A stretch of 64,000 bases of DNA from contig CM044320.1 of NCBI GenBank assembly GCA_024291935.2, positions 50,906,001 to 50,970,000 of the forward strand, given 5' to 3'. Below are positions 22,632 to 31,752 of this stretch, piece by piece (within the stretch, counting starts at the first letter, position 1; each line of letters opens with the position of its first letter). Source of the stretch: Okapia johnstoni (lineage: Eukaryota > Chordata > Mammalia > Artiodactyla > Giraffidae). The notes under the pieces are model-generated. The model did not search any database. It saw only the letters and a program-made list of their open reading frames with translations, and was not told the origin of the DNA. The position numbers and the translations under genes were made by a program.

Positions 22632-22757
22632 GAAATTCAAAAAGTCACCAAAGATACACGAACCATATCAATGGTGAGATCAACATCTCCTATGACTTCT
22701 GAGGATGTGCAGTCAGGGCTGCCATGCAAAAAAGAAAATGATTCAACAAATACCTGA
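22632..22757 (+). CDS. IKBIP: Candidate third alternative C-terminal exon of IKBIP
   Basis: A good acceptor (ttgctttctag, 22621-22631) opens a phase-0 reading frame of 41 codons, EIQKVTKDTRTISMVRSTSP at the start and KKENDSTNT at the end, closing with TGA at 22755-22757. One base later is a strong donor, GAG|GTAAGAG at 22756-22765. If joined to the shared exon it would replace the coiled coil with a short hydrophilic Ser/Thr-rich tail, for a product of about 140 residues. The exon could splice on to an unseen 3' UTR exon, or read through to the AATAAA near 22905. Location, phase and splice signals support it; conservation was not checked. It could also be a chance frame. Confidence 0.5.
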   Translation, partial: EIQKVTKDTRTISMVRSTSPMTSEDVQSGLPCKKENDSTNT

Positions 22758-22942
22758 GGTAAGAGCTGTTAGGAGTAGCTAGTTATTAAGGTATCTCGTT
22801 TGATATATCAGGAGAGGCACTAGATTCATCAAGGCTTGAAATCAGTTTCTTATCCACGTTGTATCTGGGATTTTTAACAATTATTTTGCGAATTATCTTA
22901 CAAATAATAAAAATGTTGTGTAAAAAATATTACATAATTTGT

Positions 22943-23092
22943 TTTAAACTTTTTATTTTGTATTGGGGTATAGCAGATTAACAATGTTGTGGTAGTTTCA
23001 AGTGAACAGCAAAGGGACTCAGCCATACATATACATGTATCCATTCTCCCCAAACCCCCTCCAATCCAAGTTGGCACATAACATTGAAGATT
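22943..23092 (-). mobile_element. L1 3' region fragment
   Basis: ttttattttgtattggggta and agtgaacagcaaagggactc match the reverse complement of L1, the same family as 45235-46235. Confidence 0.65.
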
Positions 23093-23261
23093 ATAATTTA
23101 TGCTAAAGAAACAACATATAATTCTTAATTTAGCAGGAAGACTGACTGCCATGCACCAAACTTGAATATTGTGGACACTCCCCCAAATGGTATCAAAACA
23201 GTTCATGAAACTTTCACAAGATACAGATTTGGTTAAACTGTAACTTCAATTTCATTGTATG

Positions 23262-23452
23262 TATCACTGAAAGTGAAAGTCACTCAGTCATGTCTGACTA
23301 TTTGTGACCCCATGGACCATATAGTCCATGGAATTCTCCAGCACAGAATACTGGAGTGGGTAGCCTTTCCCTTCTCCAGGGGATCTTCCCAACCCAGGAA
23401 TCGAACCCAGGTCTCCCCCATTACAGGCAGATTCTTTACCAGCTGAGCCACA
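23262..23452 (-). mobile_element. Bov-tA SINE
   Basis: Reverse-complement Bov-tA with a small internal deletion, from gaaagtgaaagtcactcagt to ttaccagctgagcca. Confidence 0.85.
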
Positions 23453-23911
23453 AGTATAATTCAGCAAAAATCAGTCTTTCTTATAATTCAATTAAACTAG
23501 TAATCATATATACTCATTCCACAGGGGTTCTACTTTGTGGAACTCAAGTTTTATTAAAATTAAATGTGAGAAAACAATGTTATTAAAATTTTCTTATTAG
23601 AATATTTTCAGCATGAATCAATTTTAAAATATAAAGTGGAAATTCACATTTTAAGTGATCATTTTAATTGAATTTTGATGAAATGGTTTTACCTTAGTAA
23701 TAGCTTTGAAGTATCTCTGAACTATAAATAGCAAGCAATTCTTGATAGCTTGAACACAGCACACTTGATGTAAACACCCACAAATAAAACCTATTGCCTG
23801 TCTTGAAAATAAAAACTTGCTTCCCACAAGGCTGACAGTGGAAATCCATCTCATGGTCAAGTTTGGCTGAACCACAAACCCTAAATCGACAGTCCACCTT
23901 TGGCTGGCCAT

Positions 23912-23936
23912 ACACACACACACACACACACACACA
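23912..23936. repeat. (AC)n microsatellite
   Basis: About 12 uninterrupted AC units; not obviously part of a SINE. Confidence 0.9.
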
Positions 23937-23989
23937 AATATTCATACATATCCAATCCCACAGGCTCTTACAATGTAACTGACCCTCCT

Positions 23990-24425
23990 CCTAGAAAGAG
24001 GCAGCGGAGTCAGTGTTCCTTTTCTTTGAAGCTGGGATTTGACCTTCTATGACTTCAGGTGATCAAGAGTATAGTGATCACCTTGACCACCTGCTGACCA
24101 AGGTGATCACTTTCAAGGCTAAGTCCTATGGAAAAGACCCAGCTTCAGAGTCCTGAAATAAGTCCAGTTGCCCTGAAGACACCATACTGTAGATTTCAAG
24201 GAAAGGCTCAGCCACTAACAGGGAGATACTCAAAGAATCTCCCCTAGCCTGGATATGAAAAACCCTCTGGAGAGGACCCCAGAGCTACCATCTCACTTAA
24301 CTTCAGGAGAAACCCAGAAGGGTCCAACAGATGTTCCTGAATTCCTGACCCACAAAAAGCCTGAGATCATATTGTCTCTTGCCAATATATTTCAGATGAT
24401 TTGTCACACAACAGTAACTAATGCA
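23990..24425 (+). repeat. Probable MaLR-type (MLT1-like) LTR
   Basis: The right end gatgatttgtcacacaacag taactaatgca resembles the MLT1 LTR end. The interior is degraded. Confidence 0.4.
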
Positions 24426-25469
24426 CACTGGTGACACCAACTGTCACAGCCATCATTGCTTGAACTCAGACTGCAGCTCTACCTTTTGACAGTTTGGTCC
24501 AAATTTATAAGCATAACCCTTTCCCTTCCTCTGCAACACAGGTAAAACAAACACTGGAATCCTAAACTAAACCAGGTGATGATAATATACAGAAGCTTAA
24601 CATGCAATAAGATACACTTGTTTTCTAAACTTAGTTCACTGATCCTTATTACATGGGTTTGTAATAAGAACACTTCTCTTGCTGTTTAGACTGCTTACAA
24701 GTTTTTTCCTGAGGTTCCATCTGCGTAATTTACACAGGGGCTACAAATTCAGATTATTATACCCAAAGGCCTCAAGGTAAAATGTAATCAGACTTGAAAA
24801 CAAACTATTATAGACTGGGCTTTATAATTCCTAGCCAAATACAAGGGGAAACTTAGTAGTTTTTAAAAAAATCAGTTTGGGTTTAAATCAAATTTCAGAT
24901 GCATGAATATATAAAGTGCTGCTTTCTCAAGAGCATTCACCTACTCCAGTTGTCAAGTAAGTACCTTTGTGAAAAACTAAACTGAAAATAGTTTAAGGTA
25001 AACTTCCTGTAACTTAGAAAGTCTGATTTGTGTGAGAACTATTAAGTTACCTGAAATACTTTGTAGCTATCCATAGCTTTGGTGTTTTAAAAACTATCAT
25101 TCTAAGAATTAGCCTAATTTAAATTATTTTACAAATAAATAAGACTAGTAAACTGATTAGGATTTTTAAAAGTCTACTAAGTGTTGCAAAAATTTGATCA
25201 TATACTGAAATGTGTTTGTCAAAATATAACTACAAACGAATATTTATCCATATTCAAATTTAACAGTTAAATCAAGTTTTTAAAAATTTAGGGCATGGTT
25301 CCTAAAAATGTAAGAACTCTCTCGAGTGACCAAACTTGAGACATATAACTTACAAATAGGGATCACAGTATTCAACCAACAGTAAATTATTTTCCTTGAG
25401 GTTTTAATGTATGCACAATTCTTTCCACCTTAGAATTCTTTAGCTTTAAAAATAATTATCAAGTCACAG

Positions 25470-25655
25470 ACAAATCATGTACAGTTGGGTTTATTTCCAC
25501 ATTAAGTTTGAAACTCTTGCTTTTGACAAGAGTACTACAGTAATTATATTAGGAATAGACAACTTCCTACACTGTCAAACATATAAAAGTTCCTTCTGCA
25601 TTTTCCTTAAACACTGATCAACACGCAGATTCAGTCCATATTTGCTTTCATTTAT
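25470..25655 (-). terminator. SLC25A3: SLC25A3 3' UTR and polyadenylation signal
   Basis: The first AATAAA downstream of the stop on the - strand is at 25495-25490 (tttatt on +), followed by a T/G-containing stretch, giving a 3' UTR of about 180 nt. A short 3' UTR agrees with the small mRNA known for this gene. The exact cleavage position is inferred. Confidence 0.7.
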
Positions 25656-25816
25656 CTACTGAATGTACCCAAGCTTCTTCTTCAGAGATTCTGGCATCTC
25701 AGGTGGAGGAGGGCGAGGGAGCCTGAAGTAGACCTTCACAGAGTCATAGATAAACCACTGTAGTGCAGTCAGAGTGCCGATCATGATGATACGGGCAAAA
25801 AGTCCCTTCCATACAC
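25656..25816 (-). CDS. SLC25A3: SLC25A3 exon 8 (C-terminus)
   Basis: The acceptor ttttatccag precedes 25816. The frame finishes a Gly codon and reads [20 protein letters not shown], then [20 protein letters not shown] and ends KKKLGYIQ with TAG at 25658-25656. It encodes the sixth transmembrane helix of the carrier fold and the short proline-rich tail. Confidence 0.97.
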
Positions 25817-25897
25817 CTGGATAAAATATGAAATGTTAAGTGAAAAATATACTCCAAAGTGTTACTCTTTCTTTAGAGGGGAAGCAACAAATCCTAC

Positions 25898-26008
25898 CTC
25901 TAAATCCAAGCCTCTTGAGGACCAGAGAGGCACTGCTACCCTTTTCTTTATTCAACACAGACACCACGGAATCAGCAGGGTGAGAAACAATGGCACAGAA
26001 GACTCCAG
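25898..26008 (-). CDS. SLC25A3: SLC25A3 exon 7 (start of third carrier repeat)
   Basis: The 111-nt exon has an acceptor gactttttttcag and a donor G|GTAGGA. It reads GVFCAIVSHPADSVVSVLNK and ends LVLKRLGFRG. It carries the third-repeat signature in the form HPADSV, where the usual Lys/Arg of the carrier motif is Val/Ser, a known peculiarity of phosphate carriers. Human has Lys where this sequence has Arg (GFKG/GFRG). Confidence 0.96.
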
Positions 26009-26474
26009 CTGAAAAAAGTCAAGATAAAGGATCCATTTTGGAGTCAATTAAAAAAACTTTTTTCACATGATAGCCGACAACCTTTTCATGAGTAGCAAAA
26101 TTTTGTTTTTTAAAAAACTGTATTTTAGAGTGAGACTGACAAATTATAAAGCAGTCTACCCTATGTAAAACAGAACCACCCCGCAAGTTATATTCAGATT
26201 TTAACCAACACTTTCTCTTGTATTAAAAATTTGTTCTTGGAAAAACTAACAAAAAAGGGTGCAGCAGTGAAGTCAATACATTCCCAAGTTTAATTATGAC
26301 ATGCAAGCCACAAAACAATTATTTAGGAACTAATTAGCAAGTATTTATGAGTATATCAAATGCAATGGAAAGATAAGACTTCTTTGGAATATTTTTCCCT
26401 CACAAAAGAAGTCAATAATGGAACTGATTCTTTGTTCTTAATTTCACAAACATGTTCTAAGTAGTAGTTCATAC

Positions 26475-26647
26475 CTATGTAACCTGCCACAAATGTGACA
26501 ACCAGCTGCTCTGGCTTCGAACATTCACTTCGGGGCTTGGGGACCACAAACTTGTACAATGCTTCAACAGTACGTTCAAAGCAGGCAAACTTCATCATGG
26601 TGTATGGTATCTGTCTCATCCAGAGAGGAGCAACCCCCTTGTAGAAC
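26475..26647 (-). CDS. SLC25A3: SLC25A3 exon 6 (second carrier repeat, C-terminal half)
   Basis: The acceptor is ctgatttcctag and the donor ATAG|GTATGA. The frame reads FYKGVAPLWMRQIPYTMMKF, then ACFERTVEALYKFVVPKPRS and ends EQLVVTFVAGYI, identical or nearly identical to human. It covers the matrix segment after helix 3, the fourth transmembrane helix and the loop into repeat three. Reading on past the donor gives an intronic frame that soon stops. Confidence 0.97.
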
Positions 26648-27121
26648 CTAGGAAATCAGAAGACTTATTTCACTCAGTTGCACATACTCATCTAGCAGTT
26701 TTTCATTATTAACAGAAGTGTCCGCATACCAGTCGAGTCCTGATAGTAAAAAATGGCAGCACAATTGCATGTCATTTCTATCAGAACCTAAGACTAACAT
26801 GCAGGTATATTTATCTTACATGCCAATGACTCAAGCACCTTTGACTATACAACCAAAAAAGTTGCTGGATGTTTCTTTCACTGGAACTACAAGAAACAAG
26901 AAGTTTACAAGTAGAACTCAGTTCAAGACTGGCATCCACAAAGGTGGATCTAAGGAAGCATGTGTGGCCTGACCATACGCCAAGTTTTAACGGTGAACAT
27001 AGATGACAGAAATTCTAACAAGGGTACTTTCCAACCCCCAAGTTGAGAGTTACTATGCTAACAAATACAGTTTTCTCAAATGAGTATTTTATACTACATA
27101 TTTAGGCAAATGTTTACTTAC

Positions 27122-27303
27122 GCCTTTAAGCCTTCTTCCTTATACATTTTGGGAGCTGCATCCCTCAGAGTGTTAGCATAACCTGGTTGGGTTTGAATTC
27201 GAACCTTAGCAGCTTCCATAGGAGCCAGAGCAATGTCAGCAAAGAATTCAGCACTGGCAGAGGCAGCCAAATACAGTGATGTGCGCCACAGATAGGCATT
27301 CTC
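27122..27303 (-). CDS. SLC25A3: SLC25A3 exon 5 (second carrier repeat, N-terminal half)
   Basis: The 182-nt exon has an acceptor catttag and a donor GC|GTAAGT. It reads ENAYLWRTSLYLAASASAEF, then FADIALAPMEAAKVRIQTQP and ends MYKEEGLKA. The PMEAAKVRIQ segment is the second SLC25 signature. Human has Thr (ENTYLW) where this sequence has Ala. The neighbouring intron to exon 4 is 766 nt and contains a BovB 3' fragment. Confidence 0.97.
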
Positions 27304-27469
27304 CTAAATGAAGAAACACGAGGAAGAACATGAACCGCTGTTGCACTGGCTGTTCTCAATAAAAGACAGTTCTAGAAAATGGTTAAATTTCAGATATTTT
27401 AAGTGCTTCTCTATCACACAGTCCACAGATAACACACAACACCGAATACTTTTCAGTATTCAGTGTTTA

Positions 27470-27796
27470 CTTTGGACAGCAAGGAGATCCAACCAGTCCA
27501 TCCTAAAGGAAATCAATCCTGAATATTCATTGGAAGGACTAATGCTGAAACTGAAACTCCAATACTTTGGCCACCTGTTGCAAAGAACTGACTAACTTGA
27601 AAAGACCCTGATGCTGGGAAAGATTGATGACGGGAGGAGAAGGCAACGACAGAGGATAAGATGGTTGGATGCATCACTGACTCGATGGACATGAGTTTGA
27701 GCAAGCTCCGGGAGTTGGTGATGGAGAGGGAAGCCTGGCGTGCTGCAGTCCATGGAGTGGCAAAGAGTTGGACACGACTGAGCAGCTGAACTGAAC
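27470..27796 (+). mobile_element. BovB 3' end in SLC25A3 intron 4
   Basis: From gacagcaaggagatccaacc to gacacgactgagcagctgaa, the BovB terminus; antisense to the host gene. It makes up over 40% of the 766-nt intron. Confidence 0.9.
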
Positions 27797-28069
27797 ACCA
27801 ACCTTAGTACACTGTGAATATTTTTAAACTCAAATCCAACTTCCTTGAAAGCAGCACAGTATAATAAAAAGAGCAATGAAATCTAATGAAATGCAGTTTA
27901 TCTTATCCTGTCTCTATTAAAATAGCCTTATGATTTGAAACACGTTCACTCTTTCTGAGACTATTTCCTCAGCTCTAAAACAAGGTGGATCAAACAAAGA
28001 CGACGCTTTTTGGTCTTACCCTATAAGTTAAAAGCTTAGGACTTTCCATTTCAAAGTTAAATTACATAC

Positions 28070-28249
28070 CTCTCCAAGCACGTTGCTGTACAAAACTTTG
28101 AAGACTTCATAAAAGCCAAACTTGCAGAGTCCCTGCATGGAGTAGCCAATGAAAGTCGGAGCCCAACCTTTGGCCAAACCACGAACACCATCCTCTTTGA
28201 GTGTAACTGAAAATCCATTAAATATGCCCTTGTATTTCTGTGGGTCCAC
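28070..28249 (-). CDS. SLC25A3: SLC25A3 exon 4 (end of first carrier repeat)
   Basis: The exon is exactly 60 codons, phase 0 at both ends, with acceptor gttttatgtaaag and donor GAG|GTATGT. It reads VDPQKYKGIFNGFSVTLKED, then GLAKGWAPTFIGYSMQGLCK and ends FKVLYSNVLGE. It includes the matrix helix of repeat one and the second transmembrane helix. Both alternative exons 3A and 3B join here in the same frame. Confidence 0.97.
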
Positions 28250-29380
28250 CTTTACATAAAACAAGAAGAAAAAAAATTAAATGTACCAAAGGGATAACAC
28301 TTCTCATAGATAACTTTGTTATTAGTTTTTTTCTTTTCGTTCTTATACAATCTTTAGTAACTATACAAAGTTAGGTAAATACAAGTTCACTCCATGTTAT
28401 CCGCTTAATGTCTATAATTATCTTTGTAAACATAACTTTTTATACATTAAAGTCTAGCTTTTTTTCAGTGAGACTTAAGTCTTAACAGGTTATTAAGAGG
28501 ATAAAATTCCTACAAAAATACATAATAAAACTGACACTTTAAGAGATTTTTCCACCACCCAACTCTTCTAATCACTTAAAAATTAGTCTTAAAGCTACTT
28601 TATAAACATTATGTTTACATCCCTGAAATATGCTAGTTCATTAGGTAAATTATGTGAACTTAAGACAATCAAATTAAAAAAGTATATCAACATAATTCTC
28701 TTTTGACTTAAATTCACTTTGAGACATGCATAAAATGCTTTAGCAAAGGGATACTTAATATTCACTCTATTAACTAACAGGGGTAAAAATCGTATCTATT
28801 TCTGCCAGTACTATAAGGGCTGGTATACATACATCACCTTCCTCTCCCTGCTAATATTTCACCTTCCTTTCTCTTTTAGGTAAGTAGACTTCTAATCCTG
28901 TTTGGGACAAATAAATTTTTGATGTTTGATTATTTTTGTTTCAATAATCCTAATTAAGACATGTTAATTGTAAAAGAAAACCTTTATGTAAGTATGCAAG
29001 AAGCTTTGCCCACAAATTTTAAATACTCAAACACTGTCTTCAAAGAATGACAGCCTGCTCTGACACGTAACTGCTTATAAAATGCTATTTGGAGCATTAA
29101 AAAATCAGCAGGCCTTGAAGAACTCTAGGCAGAATTAAGCCCAGCAGCAAAAAAGAAAAAAGAAAACACTTACAGCCTTATCTTAAAAGAGGTATTTCTT
29201 GGATTTAAAACACTAAAGTAAAAATCTTACGGAGTAAAAGAAATTTGAGTTTGGTTTCCTACTAAAATTTCTGGCAGTTGTAACGTCTTCAAATTCTTCT
29301 CAATTGTGAAGTCCTTTATTATTATTTGGAATTAAGTCATAAACAAAAGAGATGTTCAATGTTGTCATCTCAATACAAAC
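28250..29380 (-). other. SLC25A3: SLC25A3 intron between exons 3B and 4
   Basis: AT-rich intron of about 1.1 kb. I see no exon and no ruminant SINE or LINE in it, in contrast to most of the window; it may hold splicing control for the 3A/3B choice, but no element is recognisable by eye. Confidence 0.7.
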
Positions 29381-29502
29381 CTGCATACGGCATTTCACTA
29401 AATCCAGAGGAACAACAGCAGTGTGTGTCAGACCACAACTTAAGACCCCACCAAAGCCACACAGTGCATAAAACTTCGCAGAGCCATATTCGCAACTGTA
29501 CT
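29381..29502 (-). CDS. SLC25A3: SLC25A3 mutually exclusive exon 3B (ubiquitous isoform)
   Basis: The 122-nt exon has an acceptor gtcttattacag and a donor CAG|GTTTGT. It reads YSCEYGSAKFYALCGFGGVL, then [20 protein letters not shown]. It carries the first transmembrane helix and the first signature PLDLVK. It is homologous to exon 3A, lies 156 nt downstream of it and is one codon shorter. Known biology: 3B is the widely expressed form. The frame reads straight into exon 4 at Val. Confidence 0.97.
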
Positions 29503-29658
29503 CTGTAATAAGACAAGACACACCATGCATTTTAATATAATACTCATGTTAATGGTTATCAACTTACCTCCTGGACAGTTAGGTTTCCACACAGCTTGTT
29601 AGTAGATAACAGCCATGCTTCAACAATGTTTTATTTAGTCCAACATGCAAAAACAAAC

Positions 29659-29783
29659 CTGCATCCTGCATTTAACCAGATCTAGAGGAACCAATGCTGT
29701 ATGTGTTGTGCCACAGCTAATAATTCCTCCAAGTCCACAAAGGATAAAGAATCTGCCAGATCCATAGTCACAGCTATACTGCT
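29659..29783 (-). CDS. SLC25A3: SLC25A3 mutually exclusive exon 3A (heart and muscle isoform)
   Basis: The 125-nt exon has an acceptor with a T-run ending caatcaaacag and a donor CAG|GTTTGT, the same donor hexamer as 3B. It reads [20 protein letters not shown], then [20 protein letters not shown] and Q. Known biology: isoform A is used in heart and skeletal muscle and has a lower affinity for phosphate. Exons 3A and 3B clearly arose by exon duplication. Confidence 0.97.
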
Positions 29784-31066
29784 CTGTTTGATTGAAAAAA
29801 AAAAATCAAGTAAGTATTTCTTCAGAGATGACTAAGGCCATGGGAATGCAAGAGAAACTACATTTCCTTGTGAAAAAGTACTATCACAACTTAACAGCTC
29901 TGGCCACTGTTTACAAGTAAACAAAGATAATTTTCCACCTGGTGTGAACACAAAATCCACTGCCAAAATCAAAACATTTAAAGATTATGAAGGTTCTTAT
30001 CTGTGAATACTACCCCTCTCTCATTATGCCATATTAATTTTTAAGAAAGTTTTCTACATCATTAATAGCTCTTCCAATTAAAACCAAACTTCAGATTATT
30101 AATGGCTGATAAGAACACATTTCTGAGGTACAAATCAAACTCAAATCGTGTAAAAGCTTGCAAACCTCTTACCCCAACCACTAACCAACACTATTCCCAC
30201 TTATGGATTCCTATAGTGTAAAACTAGATAAGCAAATTTCTGCAGTCAAATACATTTACTACACAAATGACCACAGATTTAACTTTCTAAATTGAAGGAC
30301 CGATTGATCATGTAAGGGTTTTTTACCCACACTAAAGGCAGAACAAAAAGGCATACATGATTTTTTAAAATCTTTATACAGTTTACAAGTGCAAGGTAGG
30401 TAACATTTTCAGTACTCTTCCTGCAATTTGGTTTTCAAGTTTCTCTGTAAATACACTCCACTGGGATTTAAAACACACAGGATTAAAATAAAGTTGTGTC
30501 TAAACATGAAGAAAACCGAAAGGGACGATCAAAGGTATTTCTATCAACAACTATCTCCTTTCTATGGTCTCTCTGGGACTATAGATCAGGAGCATTAAAA
30601 AGACCCAGTTATCCCACATTGCTTGTGTCAACTAGTATTAGACCCCGGGAACACCTAAGGGAGGGAGTATTTTTAAGGAAATTAAATCAAAATAAAAGAA
30701 CAGGTAATACAATTAGAACTACTGCGGCCAGAAGTTAGGTTTTACCCAATACTTAGTCGGCTGACCGAGCGGGCTCACCGCGGAGAAGATAAGGAGCTAG
30801 TCACGGCCTCTATGCCTCTAGGCGACCGAGGACGTGGAGGTCACGAAGGGAACAGAGCCTAGGCCCTTCCACGTCCTTGAGGAAGGGGCAAGGATCCGAC
30901 ACCCGGCTGAGGGCGGAACGCGCTGACATCCTCGGACAAAGCAACTTGGCGCCGTCCTGAAGGACTGCACGCGTCCTTCCCTGTCCTCCAGGCAGGGCCA
31001 GGCCACGAAGGCCGAGGGGGCCACGAATGGACCTCCCGACCGTATCGGGACAGGGTCCGACCTCAC
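29784..31066 (-). other. SLC25A3: SLC25A3 intron 2
   Basis: About 1.28 kb between exon 2 and exon 3A. The promoter-proximal 300 nt are GC-rich (CpG island) and the rest is AT-rich. No SINE or LINE and no exon were recognised. Open frames in 30810-31066 on the - strand are read-through of exon 2 past its donor. Confidence 0.75.
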
Positions 31067-31227
31067 CTTCTACGGCGGCGGCTGCCAGGTTGCGGGAGCG
31101 GCGGGGTGGGCCCGGGGGCCCGGCGGGGTCGCTGCGTGGGCCCGCGAGACCATCGTGCACCAACTGCAGATGGGGCGCGTTGAAGGGGTTCGCCCGCGCC
31201 AGGTGCACCACGGACGAGTACATCTTC
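31067..31227 (-). CDS. SLC25A3: SLC25A3 exon 2 with the start codon (coding from 31223)
   Basis: The acceptor cttcctcttctcctag lies just before 31227. Four UTR bases (GAAG) precede ATG at 31223-31221. The 52 codons read MYSSVVHLARANPFNAPHLQ, then a Pro/Gly-rich stretch, ending RNLAAAAVE and the first base of the next codon at 31067, with donor GTGAGG. This is the mitochondrial presequence (Arg-rich, few acidic residues); the mature carrier is known to begin close to the AAVE end. The in-frame upstream ATG near 31358 lies in the intron and is not used. Confidence 0.95.
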
Positions 31228-31465
31228 CTAGGAGAAGAGGAAGCGGTAGTAAGAGGAAAGGCAAAGAGGACTGGTAGGCCCGCCAAAGTCACCTGCACGC
31301 TGGGAACCCCTATACGGGCCTTGCCTCTTCCCCGTCTCCGCGCCCTTGAAGAGGTCACAGCGGCCTCCCCAAAGGAGGAAGTCCACCGGGCCTACAGCCA
31401 AAGCAGCACCCCACCCGGGCTCCGCTCCCTGCACCCACAGCGGGGAAGGCCAAACCACACTCACT

Positions 31466-31560
31466 CCCTAAGATGGCGAACACACAACCGGTCTCTCGGA
31501 AAGGCTGCAGCTCACAGAGGCCGAACGTCCTCCGAGCCTTTAGACCTGTGCCCTTCGCGC
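31466..31560 (-). other. SLC25A3: SLC25A3 exon 1 (non-coding) and probable TSS region
   Basis: A donor-like GTGAGT on the - strand at 31464-31459 closes a GC-rich stretch, making the first, untranslated exon end at about 31465. The upstream limit cannot be read exactly; a CCAAT box at 31613-31609 would put the start at roughly 31510-31550. A YY1-type AAGATGGCG (31470-31478 on +) lies next to the donor, the position common in nuclear genes for mitochondrial proteins. Confidence 0.55.
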
Positions 31561-31608
31561 GTCGTCAGAGCGACGCACACAGCGCGTCCCTACCGGCAGA
31601 TAGCACCG

Positions 31609-31613
31609 ATTGG
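31609..31613 (-). promoter_or_regulatory. SLC25A3: CCAAT box
   Basis: CCAAT on the - strand within GCCAATCGGTGC, an NF-Y-type context, roughly 60-100 nt upstream of the inferred start of SLC25A3. Confidence 0.55.
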
Positions 31614-31636
31614 CGGAGAAGAACGCCGAGGACTTA

Positions 31637-31642
31637 ACGTCA
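31637..31642. promoter_or_regulatory. SLC25A3: CRE-like TGACGT half site
   Basis: The - strand reads GATGACGTTAAG, containing the CREB/ATF core TGACGT, about 25 nt upstream of the CCAAT box. An X-box-like cctagcaac follows at 31652-31660. Motif match only. Confidence 0.35.
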
Positions 31643-31700
31643 TCGCGTTCTCCTAGCAACCCTATCCCCGCCCCACTCGCCCCAGCCCTTCCGCCCCGGC

Positions 31701-31752
31701 TTCTGCGCAGGAGGATTCATTCTGCGCAGGAGGATTCATTCTGCGCTTGCGC
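31701..31752. promoter_or_regulatory. SLC25A3: 19-bp tandem repeat with NRF-1-like sites
   Basis: Two identical 19-bp units (31701-31719 and 31720-31738, beginning ttctgcgcagg) are followed by a third partial one that runs into GCGCTTGCGC at 31743-31752. That decamer differs by one base from the palindromic NRF-1 core GCGCATGCGC. NRF-1 is known to drive many nuclear genes for mitochondrial proteins. Confidence 0.45.

Larger units (their letters stand above)
5312..22930 (+). other. IKBIP: IKBIP gene, 5' end outside the window
   Basis: Gene span from the first exon visible here to the last plausible polyadenylation signal near 22905. IKBIP (IKBKB-interacting protein) is known as a single-pass ER membrane protein with a short N-terminal tail, a transmembrane helix and a coiled-coil region; in human it is divergently transcribed from APAF1 and is p53-responsive. 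In this window the shared exon 5312-5429 ends in phase 0. It can join to 10752-11588 (278 residues), to 19273-20028 (251 residues) or possibly to 22632-22757 (41 residues). With the 60 residues encoded upstream in human and 39 from the shared exon, the first two give 377 and 350 residues, the human isoform lengths as I remember them. Introns are filled with SINE and LINE fragments. Confidence 0.93.
22758..25469. other. Convergent intergenic region between IKBIP and SLC25A3
   Basis: The two genes point at each other across this stretch. It holds an AATAAA near 22905 on the + strand, an L1 fragment (22943-23092), a Bov-tA (23262-23452), a CA microsatellite (23912-23936) and a probable old LTR (about 23990-24425). 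24430-25469 is AT-rich and repeat-poor, with no open frame of interest. Confidence 0.7.
25470..31560 (-). other. SLC25A3: SLC25A3 gene (mitochondrial phosphate carrier), complete
   Basis: All coding exons of the SLC25 phosphate carrier are present on the - strand, with canonical GT/AG sites throughout. Summed coding length is 1089 nt with exon 3A (362 residues) or 1086 nt with exon 3B (361 residues), the lengths I know for mammalian isoforms A and B. The protein sits in the inner mitochondrial membrane and carries phosphate with protons into the matrix for ATP synthesis. It has a cleaved N-terminal presequence of about 49 residues and three repeats of about 100 residues with carrier signatures PLDLVK, PMEAAK and HPADSV. 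The gene is compact (about 6 kb) and starts in a CpG island. The 5' limit is estimated. Confidence 0.97.

Noticed and set aside
30810..31358. 182-codon - strand frame starting upstream of the SLC25A3 ATG
   Set aside because: It runs through the exon 2 acceptor and donor; only 31223-31067 is coding. The upstream ATG lies in intron 1.
31027..31656. 209-codon open frame on the + strand in the CpG island
   Set aside because: GC-rich promoter DNA has few stops; the frame crosses SLC25A3 exons 1 and 2 antisense and shows only low-complexity Pro/Arg/Gly content.
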